Assembly: GCF_905147045.1 (NCBI RefSeq)
Contig: NC_065918.1
Coordinates: forward strand, 13,950,001 to 14,014,000
Direction of reading: 5' to 3'
DNA length: 64,000 nt
DNA from: Nymphalis io
Taxonomy: Eukaryota > Arthropoda > Insecta > Lepidoptera > Nymphalidae
Part shown: positions 24,101 to 32,045 of the stretch, one piece after another
Numbering within the stretch: the first letter of the stretch is position 1
Layout of the letters: each line of letters begins with the position of its first letter
Made by a program: the position numbers and the translations under genes
Notes under the pieces: model-generated
Database searches by the model: none
Told to the model about the DNA's origin: nothing
The model's input: only the letters and a program-made list of their open reading frames with translations

Positions 24101-24734
24101 AGTGTAGTTTCAGTGGTGGCTTATACGCCGATGCATAGGGCATATGATATATGACCATCCTTATCCGCTGCCATAGTGGAGTATCCCAGAATCTTCGTGA
24201 GGTATAGGTTTTCCTCCTAACAACACTGGGAAGGGAGGTGGTCGCCTTCAGTGGATTAGTCGAGACGTCACCCAAGGTGAACCCGTAGGAAGTAAAGCCC
24301 TGACCAATCCTTAGACATAATAGAAGATTTACATAACCACTGATACGTAAACACTTTATAGTTTTTGATTATTAATTAACAAATTCGAATTATTATATTT
24401 TTTTCACATAAGAATGATTCCCCCTGGCGTATTGAATTTTTTTAATAATCTAGCAATCTATTTCAAATTTAAATTCATAGAACTCTTTTTTTTTTAATTT
24501 CTAAAAATTATATTTCAGGCTATCGAGAAATACGCCAAAGTACCCAACGGCTACACATCCATCTCGAACGTGAAATCGACAAAACCGGTATACCGGGACA
24601 TGATGGAATCATTTTTCATGTCTGAGACCCTCAAATATTTATACCTCCTATTCAGTGAAGACAGGTACCTCATCGACCTTAATAAATACGTCATCAATAC
24701 CGAGGCTCACCCATTGCCTATCCACAAGAACTAA
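4..24734 (+). CDS. MAN1B1: ER mannosyl-oligosaccharide alpha-1,2-mannosidase (GH47), 11 coding exons
   Basis: Class I alpha-mannosidase that trims one mannose from Man9GlcNAc2 on glycoproteins in the ER/early Golgi, feeding N-glycan processing and glycoprotein quality control. Coding exons are 4-147, 1587-1721, 10309-10414, 12005-12190, 14317-14465, 14822-15010, 19479-19666, 21727-21835, 22472-22651, 23462-23602 and 24519-24734, totalling 1743 nt (580 codons plus TAA), with every junction in phase. A cytosolic tail of about 58 residues is followed by one hydrophobic anchor (about 60-77) and a lumenal stem; the (alpha/alpha)7 catalytic domain fills roughly residues 130-580. GH47 landmarks are the acid in NFFEVTIR (E215), the aspartate in GARGDSYYEYLLKQW (D347), LLRPEFVESLFY, two cysteines matching the family disulfide in exon 9, and the calcium threonine in NTEAHPLPI (T570). 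The start is uncertain: the ATG at 4 has a good context (aaaATG) but the window begins just before it, and human MAN1B1 is about 699 aa. All introns are GT-AG except intron 4 (GC-AG). The golgi MAN1A-type paralogue is less likely because of the wording around LEFRELS and GARxDSYYEYLLKQW. Confidence 0.93.
148..1586 (+). other. MAN1B1 intron 1
   Basis: AT-rich intron with a GT donor (gtgagt) and AG acceptor. No recognisable repeat or coding segment was seen. Confidence 0.7.
1587..1721 (+). CDS. MAN1B1: MAN1B1 exon 2 (signal anchor)
   Basis: 45 codons between a ttgtttcag acceptor and a gtaggt donor, phase 0 at both ends. Arg-rich residues (SRLQRS) precede an uncharged stretch of about 18 residues (LIYVFLFALITVMVILFL), followed by a Lys-rich stem (KIKRKYEK). 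This is the single membrane anchor that fixes the catalytic domain on the lumenal side. Confidence 0.88.
2441..2741 (-). mobile_element. SINE-A copy (tRNA-derived), near full length
   Basis: Complete copy in reverse orientation inside intron 2. It has a tRNA-like head with an intact B-box-like segment (ggtttgaaccc on this strand), a central body and a tail end at cagtaacggcctg. Within the window about six good copies and several decayed ones share this sequence, so the family is defined by internal comparison. The frame inside it (HLVLDGEEKHR) is not a gene. Confidence 0.9.
3130..4335. repeat. Tandem satellite array, about 152-bp unit, ~6.5 good copies
   Basis: The block cgggtagacattta and its surroundings recur at 3358, 3511, 3659, 3811, 3961, 4114 and 4267, giving unit lengths of 148-153 bp. 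Units differ mainly in A-run length and single bases. A strongly diverged half-unit is visible from about 3130, and the last unit breaks off near 4335. It lies in MAN1B1 intron 2. Confidence 0.93.
4384..4885 (+). repeat. Dispersed repeat family R1 (copy 1, longer form)
   Basis: Shares an ordered series of blocks with 6109-6376 and 61549-61870: tgtctgtctg-type leader, acgcgataaactcaaacacta, ggttttcatcaatg, taatcggctgaaat, a gttgaa...gactgg...gcg block and an acgatataaa end. This copy has about 150 bp extra around 4650-4810. No coding frame is seen. Probably a non-autonomous transposon; class not determined. Confidence 0.7.
5011..6092 (-). mobile_element. Mariner-type transposon, internally deleted and inactive
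   Basis: Terminal inverted repeats match at both ends (gtttgcggaatgg at 5014 and its complement near 6089), flanked by TA as usual for Tc1/mariner insertion. Reading the - strand gives mariner transposase pieces in order: an N-terminal KKIEFRAVKKFL piece starting near 5925, HEHLGMTKVSARS, SAGKIMATIFWDSEGILLIDY and NYYASILEQLKEAIKKKR, then LFPNLKKEVRGKRFLSDEEV and RYEKCI. Several frame changes and stops separate them. The segment between the KKKR and LFPNLKK blocks, which normally carries the second and third catalytic acidic residues, is missing. About 1.08 kb against the usual 1.3 kb. Confidence 0.9.
6109..6376 (+). repeat. Dispersed repeat family R1 (copy 2)
   Basis: Same block order as 4384-4885 and 61549-61870 (cgcgacaaactcaaacacta, ggttttcatcaatgagtgg, gttaatcgactgaaatatca, tgagagcgtta, atgatataaacg). 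It begins about 15 bp after the mariner right end. Confidence 0.7.
6397..6694 (+). mobile_element. SINE-A copy, near full length
   Basis: tRNA-like head (agatggcctagtggttagaa, B-box gggttcaaacccgg) followed by the SINE-A body and the acaggctgttact tail. Abuts dispersed repeat R1 copy 2. Confidence 0.9.
6695..10308 (+). other. Rest of MAN1B1 intron 2, no assigned feature
   Basis: AT-rich intron sequence. Short open frames at 7688-8214 and 8422-8903 lack splice or codon evidence and match no family I recognise. A small SINE-A scrap (tttcatgtgcttaatttgt) is near 10138. A cluster of aattaatttaattgcaatta-type palindromic A/T words lies near 9520-9560. Confidence 0.5.
10309..10414 (+). CDS. MAN1B1: MAN1B1 exon 3 (stem)
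   Basis: 106 nt between tttcag and gtaaag, phase 0 to phase 1. Encodes a charged stem (IPLKNITKSKELMEN...SSERPVFSG) with one N-glycosylation sequon (NIT). There is little family conservation here, and identification rests on the clean splice sites and phase agreement with exons 2 and 4. Confidence 0.8.
11142..11707. repeat. Perfect 283-bp tandem duplication
   Basis: 11142-11424 and 11425-11707 are identical at every base I compared by eye. Each copy contains a scrap of SINE-B (acactggctcatccttcaaa). The duplication lies in MAN1B1 intron 3, about 300 bp before exon 4. Confidence 0.95.
12005..12190 (+). CDS. MAN1B1: MAN1B1 exon 4 (start of GH47 domain; GC splice donor)
   Basis: Opens the catalytic domain: FKHAWRGYKAHAWGHDNLKP, then DWFSLGLTIVDSLDTALLMG, the first conserved block of GH47 enzymes. 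The family reading continues to QQ plus the split codon G|AG, which joins exon 5 (EFEEGKEW). That puts the boundary after position 12190, where the intron begins with GC (gctagt), not GT. The only nearby GT (12195) would break phase and run into a stop. Confidence 0.88.
12380..13020. repeat. 48-bp minisatellite, about 13 units
   Basis: The word gttcgaaatg recurs at 12387, 12435, 12483, (12531, variant), 12578, 12626, 12674, 12722, 12770, 12818, 12866, 12914, 12962 and 13010. Spacing is exactly 48 bp except one 47-bp step after 12531. The variant with tgtatcggaacg occurs at 12483 and 12626, showing that a three-unit block was itself duplicated. A solitary diverged unit is at about 13243. Because 48 is a multiple of three, several frames stay open on both strands, but none is a gene. 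Confidence 0.95.
13340..13634 (+). mobile_element. SINE-A copy with 13-bp target-site duplication
   Basis: Complete SINE-A with tRNA-like head and B-box. tattgttcctcgc stands immediately before (13327-13339) and after (13635-13647) the element, a clear target-site duplication from retrotransposition. Lies in MAN1B1 intron 4. Confidence 0.94.
13866..14200 (-). mobile_element. Decayed SINE-B with SINE-A-like scrap
   Basis: Complement of the SINE-B 3' region (gggccac...atgtggtcaccaac at 13888) and of its middle (aactaagatgttatgtccct at 14018) is followed by SINE-A-like words (ggtgaagaagaacatcgtgaagaaac near 14139). Many mismatches suggest old insertions. Confidence 0.6.
14317..14465 (+). CDS. 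MAN1B1: MAN1B1 exon 5 (catalytic acid)
   Basis: 149 nt from a ttacag acceptor to gtaagt. Reads FEEGKEWIKNEL...NFFEVTIRVLGALLS...MFIDKA. The glutamate of FEVTIR (E215 by this numbering) aligns with the proton-donor glutamate of human ER mannosidase I as I recall it. Confidence 0.92.
14822..15010 (+). CDS. MAN1B1: MAN1B1 exon 6
   Basis: 63 codons, phase 0/0, between atttcag and gtaaat. Reads KDLGERLLAAFSSPSGIPYS, DVNLGTRKAHAP and TAEVSTIQLEFRELSRVT, all strongly conserved GH47 substrate-groove blocks. Confidence 0.93.
15143..15200 (+). mobile_element. SINE-B 3'-end fragment
   Basis: ggtggtgaccacttac...aggtg...ccgtct matches the 3' end of SINE-B copies at 39486 and 62739. It is a short, decayed piece in intron 6. 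Confidence 0.55.
16272..16288. repeat. (GT)n microsatellite
   Basis: Uninterrupted GT run of about eight units in MAN1B1 intron 6. Confidence 0.9.
18170..18300 (+). mobile_element. Non-LTR retrotransposon reverse-transcriptase fragment
   Basis: Reads GIPQESILRPILFLIYINDL, a decayed form of the GxPQGSxLGPxLFxxYINDLP block of LINE reverse transcriptases (jockey/CR1-like). The catalytic YxDD segment is absent and flanks are not in frame. Fossil inside MAN1B1 intron 6. Confidence 0.75.
18652..18930 (-). mobile_element. Decayed SINE-B
   Basis: In reverse orientation the block order of SINE-B is still visible: (a)ctgatggtatgtgataagcacc, ccttcaaatagagcacaataac, ggtggtagaatatt, gtgggtggtacc and cacaaagccctac. 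Roughly one base in five differs from young copies. Confidence 0.65.
19479..19666 (+). CDS. MAN1B1: MAN1B1 exon 7 (catalytic Asp)
   Basis: 188 nt from an aaacag acceptor to gtaagt, leaving phase 2. Contains KKDGLVPIFINPNSGQF and ITLGARGDSYYEYLLKQW; the Asp of GARGDS (D347) is the conserved catalytic-site aspartate. A stop codon seen by reading straight on lies just inside the intron. Confidence 0.93.
19860..20240 (-). other. GC-richer segment with Lys/Arg-rich frame, possible retroelement 5' part
   Basis: About 380 bp with clearly higher GC than the surrounding intron. The - strand has an ATG-started frame of about 60 residues (MSQKKAAKREREESPGLGRF...), basic and proline-containing like the N-termini of some retroelement ORF1 proteins. 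No zinc knuckle or other diagnostic motif is present, so the assignment is tentative. Confidence 0.3.
20350..20656 (-). mobile_element. SINE-A copy with 9-bp target-site duplication
   Basis: Full-length reverse-orientation SINE-A flanked by aagttaata at 20340-20348 and 20659-20667. Intron 7 of MAN1B1. Confidence 0.9.
21727..21835 (+). CDS. MAN1B1: MAN1B1 exon 8
   Basis: 109 nt from ttccag to gtaagt. Encodes LRDDYMAAIDGVKKLL...KRLFIGELASGSE, matching the YVEAIEGV...LTFVGEL region of the human enzyme. Confidence 0.9.
22472..22651 (+). CDS. MAN1B1: MAN1B1 exon 9 (disulfide region)
   Basis: 60 codons, phase 0/0, between gttacag and gtaatt. Reads KMDHLTCFLPGTLALG...ELLYTCYLTYA...APEITHFNM. The two cysteines match the conserved GH47 disulfide pair, and MDHLxCFLPGTLALG is a family hallmark. 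Confidence 0.93.
23462..23602 (+). CDS. MAN1B1: MAN1B1 exon 10 (catalytic base region)
   Basis: 47 codons, phase 0/0, between ttccag and gtattg. Contains HSLLRPEFVESLFYFYQLTG and YQDWGWQVYQ. The LRPExVES block carries the glutamate that activates water in family members. Confidence 0.92.
23603..24518 (+). other. MAN1B1 intron 10
   Basis: A GC-richer piece at about 23870-24310 looks transposon-derived (short broken frames on both strands), but I cannot name the family. The rest is AT-rich. Confidence 0.4.
24519..24734 (+). CDS. MAN1B1: MAN1B1 exon 11 (C-terminus, stop TAA)
   Basis: 71 codons plus TAA after a tatttcag acceptor. Reads AIEKYAKVPNGYTSISNV...MMESFFMSETLKYLYLLFSE...VINTEAHPLPIHKN. 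The Thr in NTEAHP coordinates the catalytic calcium in GH47 enzymes. Family proteins end a few residues after this motif, so the C-terminus is complete. Confidence 0.94.
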   Translation, partial: AIEKYAKVPNGYTSISNVKSTKPVYRDMMESFFMSETLKYLYLLFSEDRYLIDLNKYVINTEAHPLPIHKN

Positions 24735-27700
24735 TGCCGACACGTACGGAACCCATTTGAAATATGCAGAGCTTCAATGACAAGAAAAATATCTTATATA
24801 TCATATGTAGCCAGTTTTAAGAATTATTGTTTCTAATAAGCGTTTATCATATTCATTCTTATATTTACAAAACAAACATTTTGTTTGTCCACGCTTGAAA
24901 TTCTTTCATGTCGGATACAATTATAGTTTTAACTCAGTTTCATTTTTAAATTATTGTGGTAAAAGTTTAATATTTATTTTTATCATAAATGTAACTTAAA
25001 ATCGCAATTTATCATAATAAATAGTGTACGTAATCAAATTTATTATACGTAACTAAATAGTTCTCGTCAATAATCGATCTGTACAATATACATAGTAGAA
25101 TATAATAGAAGTTCTGTTAGGTCAATAATTATGCTGTGGGCTGGTGTTACATTTTAATTAAAATAAATTCCTCATATAAAAAGTCTAACAACTTCATACT
25201 GGATGGTCTTAAATTGAATAAAATCCATTTCTATAGAATTTATACAAATTTCAAATTAATAATTGTTAAACTCAAAAGACTTATTAACATCTTATTAATA
25301 ATCAGTTTATGATTGCAGTCAGTGAACCCGACCATAGCAAACATAAACTGATAAATATTTGTAATGGGTTGACTTACCCACTTCATGGATGGACGGCTCC
25401 ATGCATTGAGTTACCTACATTGAACACGTTTCAAATTACTCGACAAATAATATTTTTTAAAATTAATATTGAAATTTAGCTGAATTGAATTACTTTATAA
25501 TTATGATTATAATATATAATATATGATTATATGATGTAGAATGAAGCTCGTGTACGTTCTATTGAAATGGATTAATATAATTAAGTCCCGTATGCTAGTG
25601 TAAAGGATTAGCGGTCGCTTAATTAAAATGCTATGATCACAAAGTTTTTTAATTACATGTATGTATGTATTTTTTTGTTTTAGTTAATTCGGCGCCGGGT
25701 CCAATTATTATGCTTCTTATATTTCAGAAATGCATATATTTATTTAATATTAATTATATACATAATACGTTATATATTTAGTTACACGCTATGATATAAA
25801 CTCACAACTTATATATATATTTTTAATTATTGATACTAAGTGCTAGTAACTATTGTTACAACGTTGGCTCGTTCACAATTTAAGTATAATTTTATAGACT
25901 ATGCCAGTACTATTATTATTTTTTAGTCTAATTGGCATTATATAACAACAATATATAAGTCTGAAATCTAGTGAAAATCACAAAATTGTAGAAATTCTTA
26001 AAAAATTATATGCCAAAAACAAAAGTCCCTTCATTATTTTTATATATAAGAATTAATTTTCGAAACAATCTTGTTGAAATTAGATTAAGCATAACAGTGA
26101 ATTATTTATAATTAATATAATTTTTTCTATATAAAAGAGATGCGATCTCGTAATATGCCACCCATTAATGAGCTTAGCTTATTATATATTAATATGTAAA
26201 TATATGTTCCTAGTATCTTAACTATGAAATATTTATTATTTAAATCGATATGAGTTCAAGAGACAATTCCATAGTCAAAATATAACAATACTATAATATA
26301 TATACTTATGTTTTAGTAAGAAATTTTCCCGGACAAAATTACCTTTAACTATTTAGTTAAACAATATAGGAGGGTTTTGTTCCTGAAAGTGTGCCATCTC
26401 GATAAAGATAATTTTTCATCACTATCAATGGAAAAATATTTTTAAAGGTGTTGCCAGTTAATGCTTTAACCCAGGAAGATTTCTAACTCTAACATCAATA
26501 ACGCTACAGTAGAAAATATTACTCTATGCAATTTAACGCACAGAACTAATACGTGTTAACTATTAAATTGGTGTCTATTTATCATAAAGTTATATTCATG
26601 TACTCAATATTAATATTCTGATAAGACTTAATTATTGAAAATGTTCAGTTTTTTTATATTAATATGCCTGTGGTTGAATTCTGCTGCTTAGATTGTGTTG
26701 GTTTAGCATCCAGTGTTTGTGACGAATTCATTCTGGAACAGTTTGTTACGCGTACGGTTTTATGACGTCAGACGAAGCATTGAAATTTAACTATCGAAAA
26801 AGCTTGTTTGATAAACATCTTTGTTGCACGTGGTCAGCTTATCAGGTTTTTGCGCTTTTTTATTATTTAAATTTATGGATATTGATTTTAATTGTACTCA
26901 CGCTCTAAGTTGACGAGCTAAAAGAATTGCTATCGTGCTTCGTAAGCGAAAAAGAGATTAGTTTCAGTGAAATTAGTCTAAATATTGTGTACAACATAAA
27001 TATATATTTGCGAACATTTTCAACATTTCCATATATATAGGGCTCTTCAAGCCGATCACAATGAATGTTAATATATTACTATTATATTTTTTCTTATGTA
27101 CTTCATAATTCATATACATTTGACGTTATGCTAATAGGTGTTAATGTTACGTTGTCGTTTTTATTTTCCAAGTTATTACTTAGATAGGTTATATTAGATT
27201 TAATGATTTTGTATTTTTTTATCTGTATATTTTGTTTGTGCAATATTTTGTATTCCGATGCATTTTTTTAAATAGTGCATTTAGAATAATTTCAGACAAA
27301 ATTTTCTACTAAGCAATTATCCTTTTTAATTAATATGTTTAGTTAGGTATACTTTTTTATAAATAAAAAAAAAACTGCATGATGCATTGATATTATACCA
27401 AAAAAAATTGATATATAATTTTGATATATATACGAGTATTTTGGCCTAAGTCTGCTATTATAAATATTTTATATAATTTATTAAAAAATAGATAAAGTAA
27501 TAATAAGTTACCAAAAAAATCTAGTTCGGTTATATATTTTGTTCTTAAGTATATCTTAGTAAGTCAATTTACACTATCAGTGGTTTTACTAATTATTATT
27601 CACCGGTTGTATTCCTTAATGTGTATTCAGGCTCAAGGGTATTTTCAGTTTTTTTTAATATCCTCGAAGTACACATCACACATACACAGCGCAGTTTTTA

Positions 27701-28810
27701 ATATAATGATTGTAACGCACCTACACCATCATTTCAAAGGTTGTATTAATATCCTTCGAGCCTCTGAATCTTGTACACTTATTAGGTAATTTTATTTGTC
27801 TTATATTTTTATTTCATACAAGAAATTTTAAAGCTCTGTATTTGACATTGGATGGACATGGAGTATACTGTATGGGACAGGGTTTGACATTGCTTGTGGA
27901 TGTCTTAATAATTGTATGATTATATTTGAAATTGTAAAAACTTACGGCGATATGTACTGCTTACAGAAGAAATAATTCATGTAGGCATTTAAATGAATTA
28001 GTTATTTCAATCTGTGCGATAATAAATACTGTCTATGGATACTGAGTCATTTATGATGTCTATGACTGGCATGTTCCATTGTACTCTCATGTTCTAGGAT
28101 AGAATATGTCCTCGAAACTGAGATTTTACACAATTTCCTTTACGTAAACATTAAAGATATGTTTATTGTTGCAATATAAAAATTGGGTCCTTTGTCTGGC
28201 GACCTTGTTATAATGGTTTTTATAGCCTATTTACAATATTAAATATTTTTGACAAATATTTGCTTATGGTTGTGTCAAATTCATAGCAATTCATATTTGC
28301 CAAATCTTTAAAAAAATGCTGTCTCGAGTATTATAGAACAAGCAATAAAAAATAATATTAGATATTTGTAACTTAAATGGTTAATATAATTAAATTATTA
28401 TGTGAATAAGTATTCATTCGATATGAAGTTTATTTCACATTATTTGTGATTACTTAAACACAAGTAAATGGTAATGTGTCATGTAATGGAACACACTTGT
28501 ACTTGAAAACGGTTTAAAAAAAGCTACATAATTATAAATATAATCTACTACAATATACTCTCAACTTCTATCTATTTTGCAATAATCATAATTTGTAAAA
28601 GAATAATAGTTATATTGATGTTTTCTTTTAAATATCCACAGAATATAATATTTATCTAAATTACTCATAGTCATGTTATATTATTTAACTATTGTATACT
28701 CATTTTTGTTATTTACAGTTAATGTGATTCATATCTTTTGTATAATACTTTACCATTTTATCCTCTGTATATTTTAATCTGCACTAAATAAAATTGTTCA
28801 AAAATGTTAT
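24735..28810 (+). other. MAN1B1: Probable long 3' UTR of MAN1B1
   Basis: About 4 kb of AT-rich sequence with no exon-like reading frame between the MAN1B1 stop and the next gene. AATAAA hexamers occur early (about 25016) and late (about 28786, followed by a T-rich stretch). The transcript could therefore end within 300 nt or extend the whole way. A TGACGTCA element lies near 26763. The extent is inferred only from absence of other genes. Confidence 0.4.
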
Positions 28811-28839
28811 TGATTTATTTAAAAAAAAACACCTTTTAC

Positions 28840-29819
28840 ATTTTCCATACATTTATTTATCAGTACAAAATGTGTACATATTTAAAAATATATAATACTT
28901 TTTTCCTTACCGAGTGACAGACTCCAAAAGTGGACGGAGACTGATGAGATTCAATTGTTGTTTTGGTAAAGTTAATTTGAAAACGAAACGCATCATACAA
29001 TGTATGAAATATTAAAAGTATAATAGAATAATCAAGTAACAAATTTCTCAGCACCTAACACTGAAATGTATCAATCTAATTAAGGATTGAGTTTTAATAC
29101 TAAACATTACATAAAGTTAAATACAAAAATATATAAATCTTATCACAAAAATTGAGGTTTTAGTTGGAATGTCAGTGATTAATTGCAAAATTCCAAAGTT
29201 ACATTTCTTGAACATACTCATGCTTTTGGCACAAAAATAAGTACAAAAATAGAGCTTAATCTCAAAGTTCATACAAATGCATAATTATGTTATATCAAAA
29301 TTAAAATAATTTGTTTGTGTCCTGTACTTGTTGATATGTTATGCAAGATTTAATGAACAAATGGTAAATTTTAATACAAAGAACATTTTAAGGCGAAATT
29401 TTGACAGTATGCTCTTAGTGTTTCCCCTCATCCCGTCTCTGTATTTGTCAAAACTTAATTGTAATACAATATTGAATTACTTCTAATAACTTAATCTAGG
29501 TCACTGTATGGTCTCACTTAATGAGTAGGGTATATATGTAGAGATGCATACATATGTCTCACTGAAGGATATATGAAGACCAATCATTATCTACAATAAG
29601 ATATTTGTCAAATTTAAGAATCAATAAATGGATATGTACAATATATAATTAATATCATAATCAGCTTTGTTTGATGCAGAGTAATTCATAGGGAACTGTT
29701 ATTAATTCTTATGGAATGTTGTATAAAGATTATGAATGGTATACAATTTAAAGATTGTCCATCTACAAAATATACCCCTTATACAAATATATGATAGAAA
29801 TAACTAAATTAATGGCAGC
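28840..29819 (-). other. Probable 3' UTR of the CAAX protein gene
   Basis: No coding segment is seen. AATAAA on the - strand occurs at about 28854-28859 and again near 28811, just where the MAN1B1 + strand signal lies, so the two genes end tail-to-tail and may overlap. Confidence 0.5.
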
Positions 29820-30071
29820 TTACATGAGCACACAATCACAACATTGCAATGTATAGTATAGGCATTTAATTCCACAGTCTTCTTCCTCGACTGTGGATGC
29901 AGTAGACCGAGTCTTATGAGGTGGTGGGGATCTAAGGAACACACTGTCCACGTTATCACCTAATTTGTCTTTTTCTGTCTTTGTGTTTGAAGAGCTTTTG
30001 TCTATTTCATTGTTTTCAAGGTAATCTTTATCTGGTTTTTTTCCATTATCATTTGCATCTCCAGATGCCTC
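29820..30071 (-). CDS. CAAX protein exon 3 (stop TAA)
   Basis: 83 codons plus stop after a tttcag acceptor. Highly charged until FLRSPPPHKTRSTASTVEEE, then the Cys-rich, Tyr-containing tail ending CVLM. Confidence 0.85.
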   Translation of the reverse strand, partial: EASGDANDNGKKPDKDYLENNEIDKSSSNTKTEKDKLGDNVDSVFLRSPPPHKTRSTASTVEEEDCGIKCLYYTLQCCDCVLM

Positions 30072-30775
30072 CTGAAATAAATACATATTTTTTAACAATA
30101 TTAGGCTTATATTGTATTGACATTACTATTTTTCTATATATATATTCTCGATTTATCATTAAAACAATTTTTGAAGTTACTATTAAAACTCGAATAAAAA
30201 TAATTTATTTGATTTGAAAATAAATAAATAAGGAACATATATAAACCTTTCGGTCTTCTTTATCACTCTTAATAAATTCTTGTTTTTCTTCTGAATTTGT
30301 GCTCACAATATCAGGTGGAAGTTCAGATGCTGCTGCAACCCCTGCACCCGCAACAACTACCGGAATATGACCACTGTGTTGAGGAACCAATAGGTCGGAT
30401 TCTTCTTCTTTCTTCTTCAAATGAGTCAGCTGGCTAGAGGAATCTCCCGACATGCTTTAAAAAAATACGAATAATGTAAACACAAAGTTTGCTTCTGTAG
30501 ATAATGTAAAATTTGCACGAATAATAAATCAAATCTTCACTCATGAGATTTCACGTATGTATCTTGAGTGATTAAATTTCGCCTCGTAAGTGACACTGGG
30601 CAATAAAAAAAAGTAAACAATAGCCACTGATGGAAATTATAAAAGTAATCATATTACTGCATTGTAAGTCAATTCACCTTGCTAAAGCGACAGATTCTTT
30701 CTGTTCTCTTTGCTCCACAAGTGATAAACGACGCCATTTGCTTATGATTGTTTCAAAATTGTTGTTTTCTTGCAT
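29820..30775 (-). CDS. Small acidic protein with cysteine cluster and C-terminal CAAX box, 3 exons
   Basis: Exons 30678-30775, 30247-30454 and 29820-30071 join in phase to 185 codons plus TAA. The start ATG at 30775 has a good context (caaaATG). The N-terminus is charged (FETIISKWRRLSLVEQREQK). The middle is low-complexity and acidic/Lys-rich (KKKEEESD, an Ala/Val-rich VVVAGAGVAAA patch, NEEKQEF-like repeats). The C-terminus is EEEDCGIKCLYYTLQCCDCVLM-like: five cysteines, aromatic residues and a CAAX box, CVLM. Met at the last position is typical of farnesylation, and the upstream Cys pair could be palmitoylated, so the product probably sits on a membrane surface. No enzyme or known domain is visible and I do not recognise the family. 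The reading GT-AG junctions are 30677/30455 and 30246/30072. It is convergent with MAN1B1. Confidence 0.8.
30247..30454 (-). CDS. CAAX protein exon 2
   Basis: 208 nt from an aaag acceptor to a gtttat donor. Encodes MSGDSSSQLTHLKKKEEESD through SDKEDRK, predicted to be disordered. Confidence 0.78.
30678..30775 (-). CDS. CAAX protein exon 1
   Basis: 98 nt from ATG to a gtgaat donor; encodes MQENNNFETIISKWRRLSLV and on to SVALA, ending in phase 2. Exon 2 supplies the third base (AG|C, Ser). Without this exon one would wrongly start at the in-frame Met of exon 2 (MSGDSSSQ). Confidence 0.75.
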
Positions 30776-31396
30776 TTTGGTTTGTGACAAACACAAACTC
30801 ACCAAAGAGGTTTTGTTTTGATTTGTAATTATAAATGAAACAATGTATAACAAAGGATATATATTTTTAAATAACTAAATAAATGAATAGACTAATGCTT
30901 AAGCAAGCAAGGTAAGTTCTTTAATTCAATTTCAAACCTTATTTTCAAAAAATAGCAAATAAAAACTTATTTTGAAACTTTTGTGTTGTACCTACTTCTA
31001 CTTCTTTCAATTTAGCTTTTGCCTTTCAAACAAGCTGCCACCGAGACGTGACCTTCATCTTAGTTTTATAGCAATGTTACCAATTCAAAATATATATATA
31101 AAAATTCTAATAAATTATATACTTTATTTATAGTTTTTATATATTATGTTAAATTATTATTTCACGAAACGTTTTTTATTCTAGGAAAAACACAAATATC
31201 ATATTTTCTTAATATTTTGCTTACATAATAAATACCTTTGCCTCTACGATGATGAATTGAAAAAAAATTAAAATGTTATACAAAATGATATAAACGATTA
31301 TACTTATTGAATAGAAAACAATAGCTTTTATTTATTATTAAAACTAATATGTCAAATTAAAGTGCAACTAGGCAGAGAAACAAAATATAAATATAC

Positions 31397-31690
31397 TTAC
31401 AAATTGTACATAGATGGCGCTCGGTCACCAGTACGTTCATTTTTGTGGGAATTATAAACCAATTCCTTATGCTTATTTCGTTTTTTACCGGGTAACCATA
31501 TTATACCAAAAGTTGACGATTTATTATTTCTTGATGGCTGATAAGATGACCCATAACTTTTGGGAGAAGCAGTCGCAACTGTTGGTAGTTTGCCACCGGA
31601 AGCTAATGCGGAGCCCAGTTTTGGAGTGCTTTTTCCGATATGGCCAGTATACCCACTTTTTCCGGTAGGAACAGTGCTCACTTTCTTCAT
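31397..31690 (-). CDS. Ser/Gly/Lys-rich coding-like exon, unassigned
   Basis: ATG-started frame of 97 residues: MKKVSTVPTGKSGYTGHIGK..., then SYGSSYQPSRNNKSS, FGIIWLPGKKRNKHKE and ERTGDRAPSMYNL. Composition is even and protein-like with no repeat origin. It reads either as a single-exon protein ending TAA at 31397, or as an exon ending after 31401, where the intron would begin with a perfect gtaagt. In the second case a possible acceptor at 30798 (ggtgag) would place it in frame with the CAAX gene (reading through LCLSQTK into MQENNN). An upstream ttcttaag at about 31704 could be its own acceptor. Function unknown. Confidence 0.45.
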   Translation of the reverse strand: MKKVSTVPTGKSGYTGHIGKSTPKLGSALASGGKLPTVATASPKSYGSSYQPSRNNKSSTFGIIWLPGKKRNKHKELVYNSHKNERTGDRAPSMYNL

Positions 31691-31752
31691 TATTGGTGCC
31701 AGCTTAAGAAGTTATCTAAATAACATTAAAAAGAAAGAAAATTATAAATTAT

Positions 31753-32045
31753 ATGATAGTGAAAATTTATAATAGGTTGCCTTCCGATATTAAGATGCTT
31801 AATAGGTTGCCTTATTTAAGATTTAAGAAAAAATTACACGACTGGTTGGTTGACAAATGTTTTTACGTTGTAAAAGAATTCCTGCGAAAAATATTTGACA
31901 TTTATTTATTTATCATTTTAAAAGTTTTATTTTAATGAAGAATTATAATTATGTCTTATGGCCTATAATTTAATTGCAAAATGTATATTGTGACTTGTAC
32001 CCTTATAATAAAATGAAATGAAATATAATGTAATGTAATGCCTTG
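31753..32045 (+). mobile_element. 3' end of a jockey/CR1-like LINE with AATG-type tail
   Basis: Reads KIYNRLPSDIK...RFKKKLHDWLVDKCFYVVKEFL, the typical C-terminal end of ORF2 in insect jockey/CR1-group LINEs, then a 3' UTR and a simple-sequence tail (aaatgaaatgaaat...taatgtaatg, ending near 32041). The 5' part is absent, as expected for 5'-truncated retrotransposition. Confidence 0.75.

Noticed and set aside
30205..30246. Extension of the CAAX exon 2 frame (VYICSLF...)
   Set aside because: It reads past a GT donor into the intron; joining to the 30071 acceptor keeps phase and gives a continuous protein.
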